Shown: positions 5,633 to 5,806 of the stretch, one piece after another | Layout: each line of letters opens with the position of its first letter | Numbering within the stretch: the first letter of the stretch is position 1 | From: Candidatus Dormiibacterota bacterium | GTDB lineage: Bacteria; Chloroflexota; Dormibacteria; Aeolococcales; Aeolococcaceae | Assembly: GCA_019234035.1 (NCBI GenBank) | Contig: JAFALX010000246.1 | Coordinates: forward strand, 1-5,806 | DNA length: 5,806 nt | Reading direction: 5' to 3' | Notes under the pieces: model-generated | Databases searched by the model: none | The model's input: the letters and a program-made list of their open reading frames with translations, nothing else | Told to the model about the DNA's origin: nothing | Translations under genes and position numbers: made by a program

Positions 5633-5806
5633 AGGGTTCCGCAGGGGTGGGACCCGGCGAGCCCGCCGCCGCACGGCGGCGTTCGGGTTCGGTCAATGCG
5701 TCGGGATGAATGTACGCGCCACCCGGCACCGGCATGAATTGCTCCGGGTAGCCCCACATGCCGTGCTCGCTGATGTCGAGCCCGTCGAGCTCGTGGCGGG
5801 CGCTCA
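5631..5806 (-). CDS. amtB: C-terminal tail of an AmtB-type ammonium transporter (5' end outside window)
   Basis: Fifty-seven residues precede the TGA at 5631-5633; the rest lies beyond the right edge. The stretch begins SARHELDGLDISEHG, matching the conserved cytosolic C-terminal segment of Amt channels (E-x-x-GLD-x-x-x-HG, compare E. coli AmtB ...EGLDxxxHGE). That segment docks the P-II protein and couples the three subunits. Beyond it the tail continues as MWGYPEQFMPVPGG and a Pro/Ala/Arg-rich end for about 42 residues, longer than the short E. coli tail. The P-II gene follows after 10 bases on the same strand, the standard amtB-glnK order, which supports the assignment. No membrane segment is visible because the channel core is outside the window. 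Confidence 0.85.
   Translation of the reverse strand, partial: SARHELDGLDISEHGMWGYPEQFMPVPGGAYIHPDALTEPERRRAAAGSPGPTPAEP

Noticed and set aside
5664..5681. Seven-base-pair stem with a GCAC tetraloop upstream of the P-II gene
   Set aside because: It lies within the Arg/Ala codons (GCC/GCG/CGC) of the amtB tail, where such GC palindromes arise by composition. There is no T-run, and terminating there would cut off the P-II gene.
5168..5737. Plus-strand open frame covering the P-II gene
   Set aside because: It is the shadow of the well-supported P-II and amtB genes and lacks any recognisable motif.

Overview
The window is GC-rich, and G/C dominates third codon positions. It carries four protein-coding regions: two are complete and two run off the edges. 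No RNA gene, mobile element or CRISPR array was seen. The composition, a P-II protein of the actinobacterial/Chloroflexota style and Ser/Thr/Gly-rich secreted proteins suggest a high-GC, soil-type Gram-positive or related bacterium. Actinomycetota, perhaps a deep lineage such as Thermoleophilia, is my best guess. That assignment is inference only.

Layout from left to right: (1) 1-378, plus strand, the C-terminal end of a secreted-looking beta-sandwich protein with a Ser/Thr/Pro linker. (2) 386-5086, minus strand, a giant exported protein of 1566 residues that fills most of the window. It is convergent with (1), and only 7 bases separate the two stop codons. Its order is signal peptide, low-complexity linker, a beta-rich N-terminal domain of about 430 residues, one Ig-like repeat, a carbohydrate-binding-like jelly roll, three more Ig-like repeats, and a C-terminal Asp-box (sialidase-like) propeller with six visible Asp boxes. 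(3) 5087-5251, an intergenic leader with a G8 tract just upstream of the large gene's start. (4) 5252-5620, minus strand, a P-II nitrogen regulator (GlnB/GlnK type). (5) 5631 to the window edge, minus strand, the C-terminal tail of an AmtB-type ammonium transporter.

The right end is a classical amtB-glnK operon. The P-II trimer would bind the ammonium channel according to ATP/ADP and 2-oxoglutarate levels. The unusual point is that the P-II T-loop has Val where the uridylylated or adenylylated Tyr51 normally sits, so regulation probably relies on effectors alone. The giant exported protein is a separate unit. It looks like an extracellular multi-domain glycan- or surface-binding protein, but no catalytic centre is visible. 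A strong GC-rich hairpin (336-366) sits at the convergent junction and could end transcription from both sides.

Apart from the uncommon T-loop and the two-propeller/Ig/CBM-like architecture, I see no clearly new system here.
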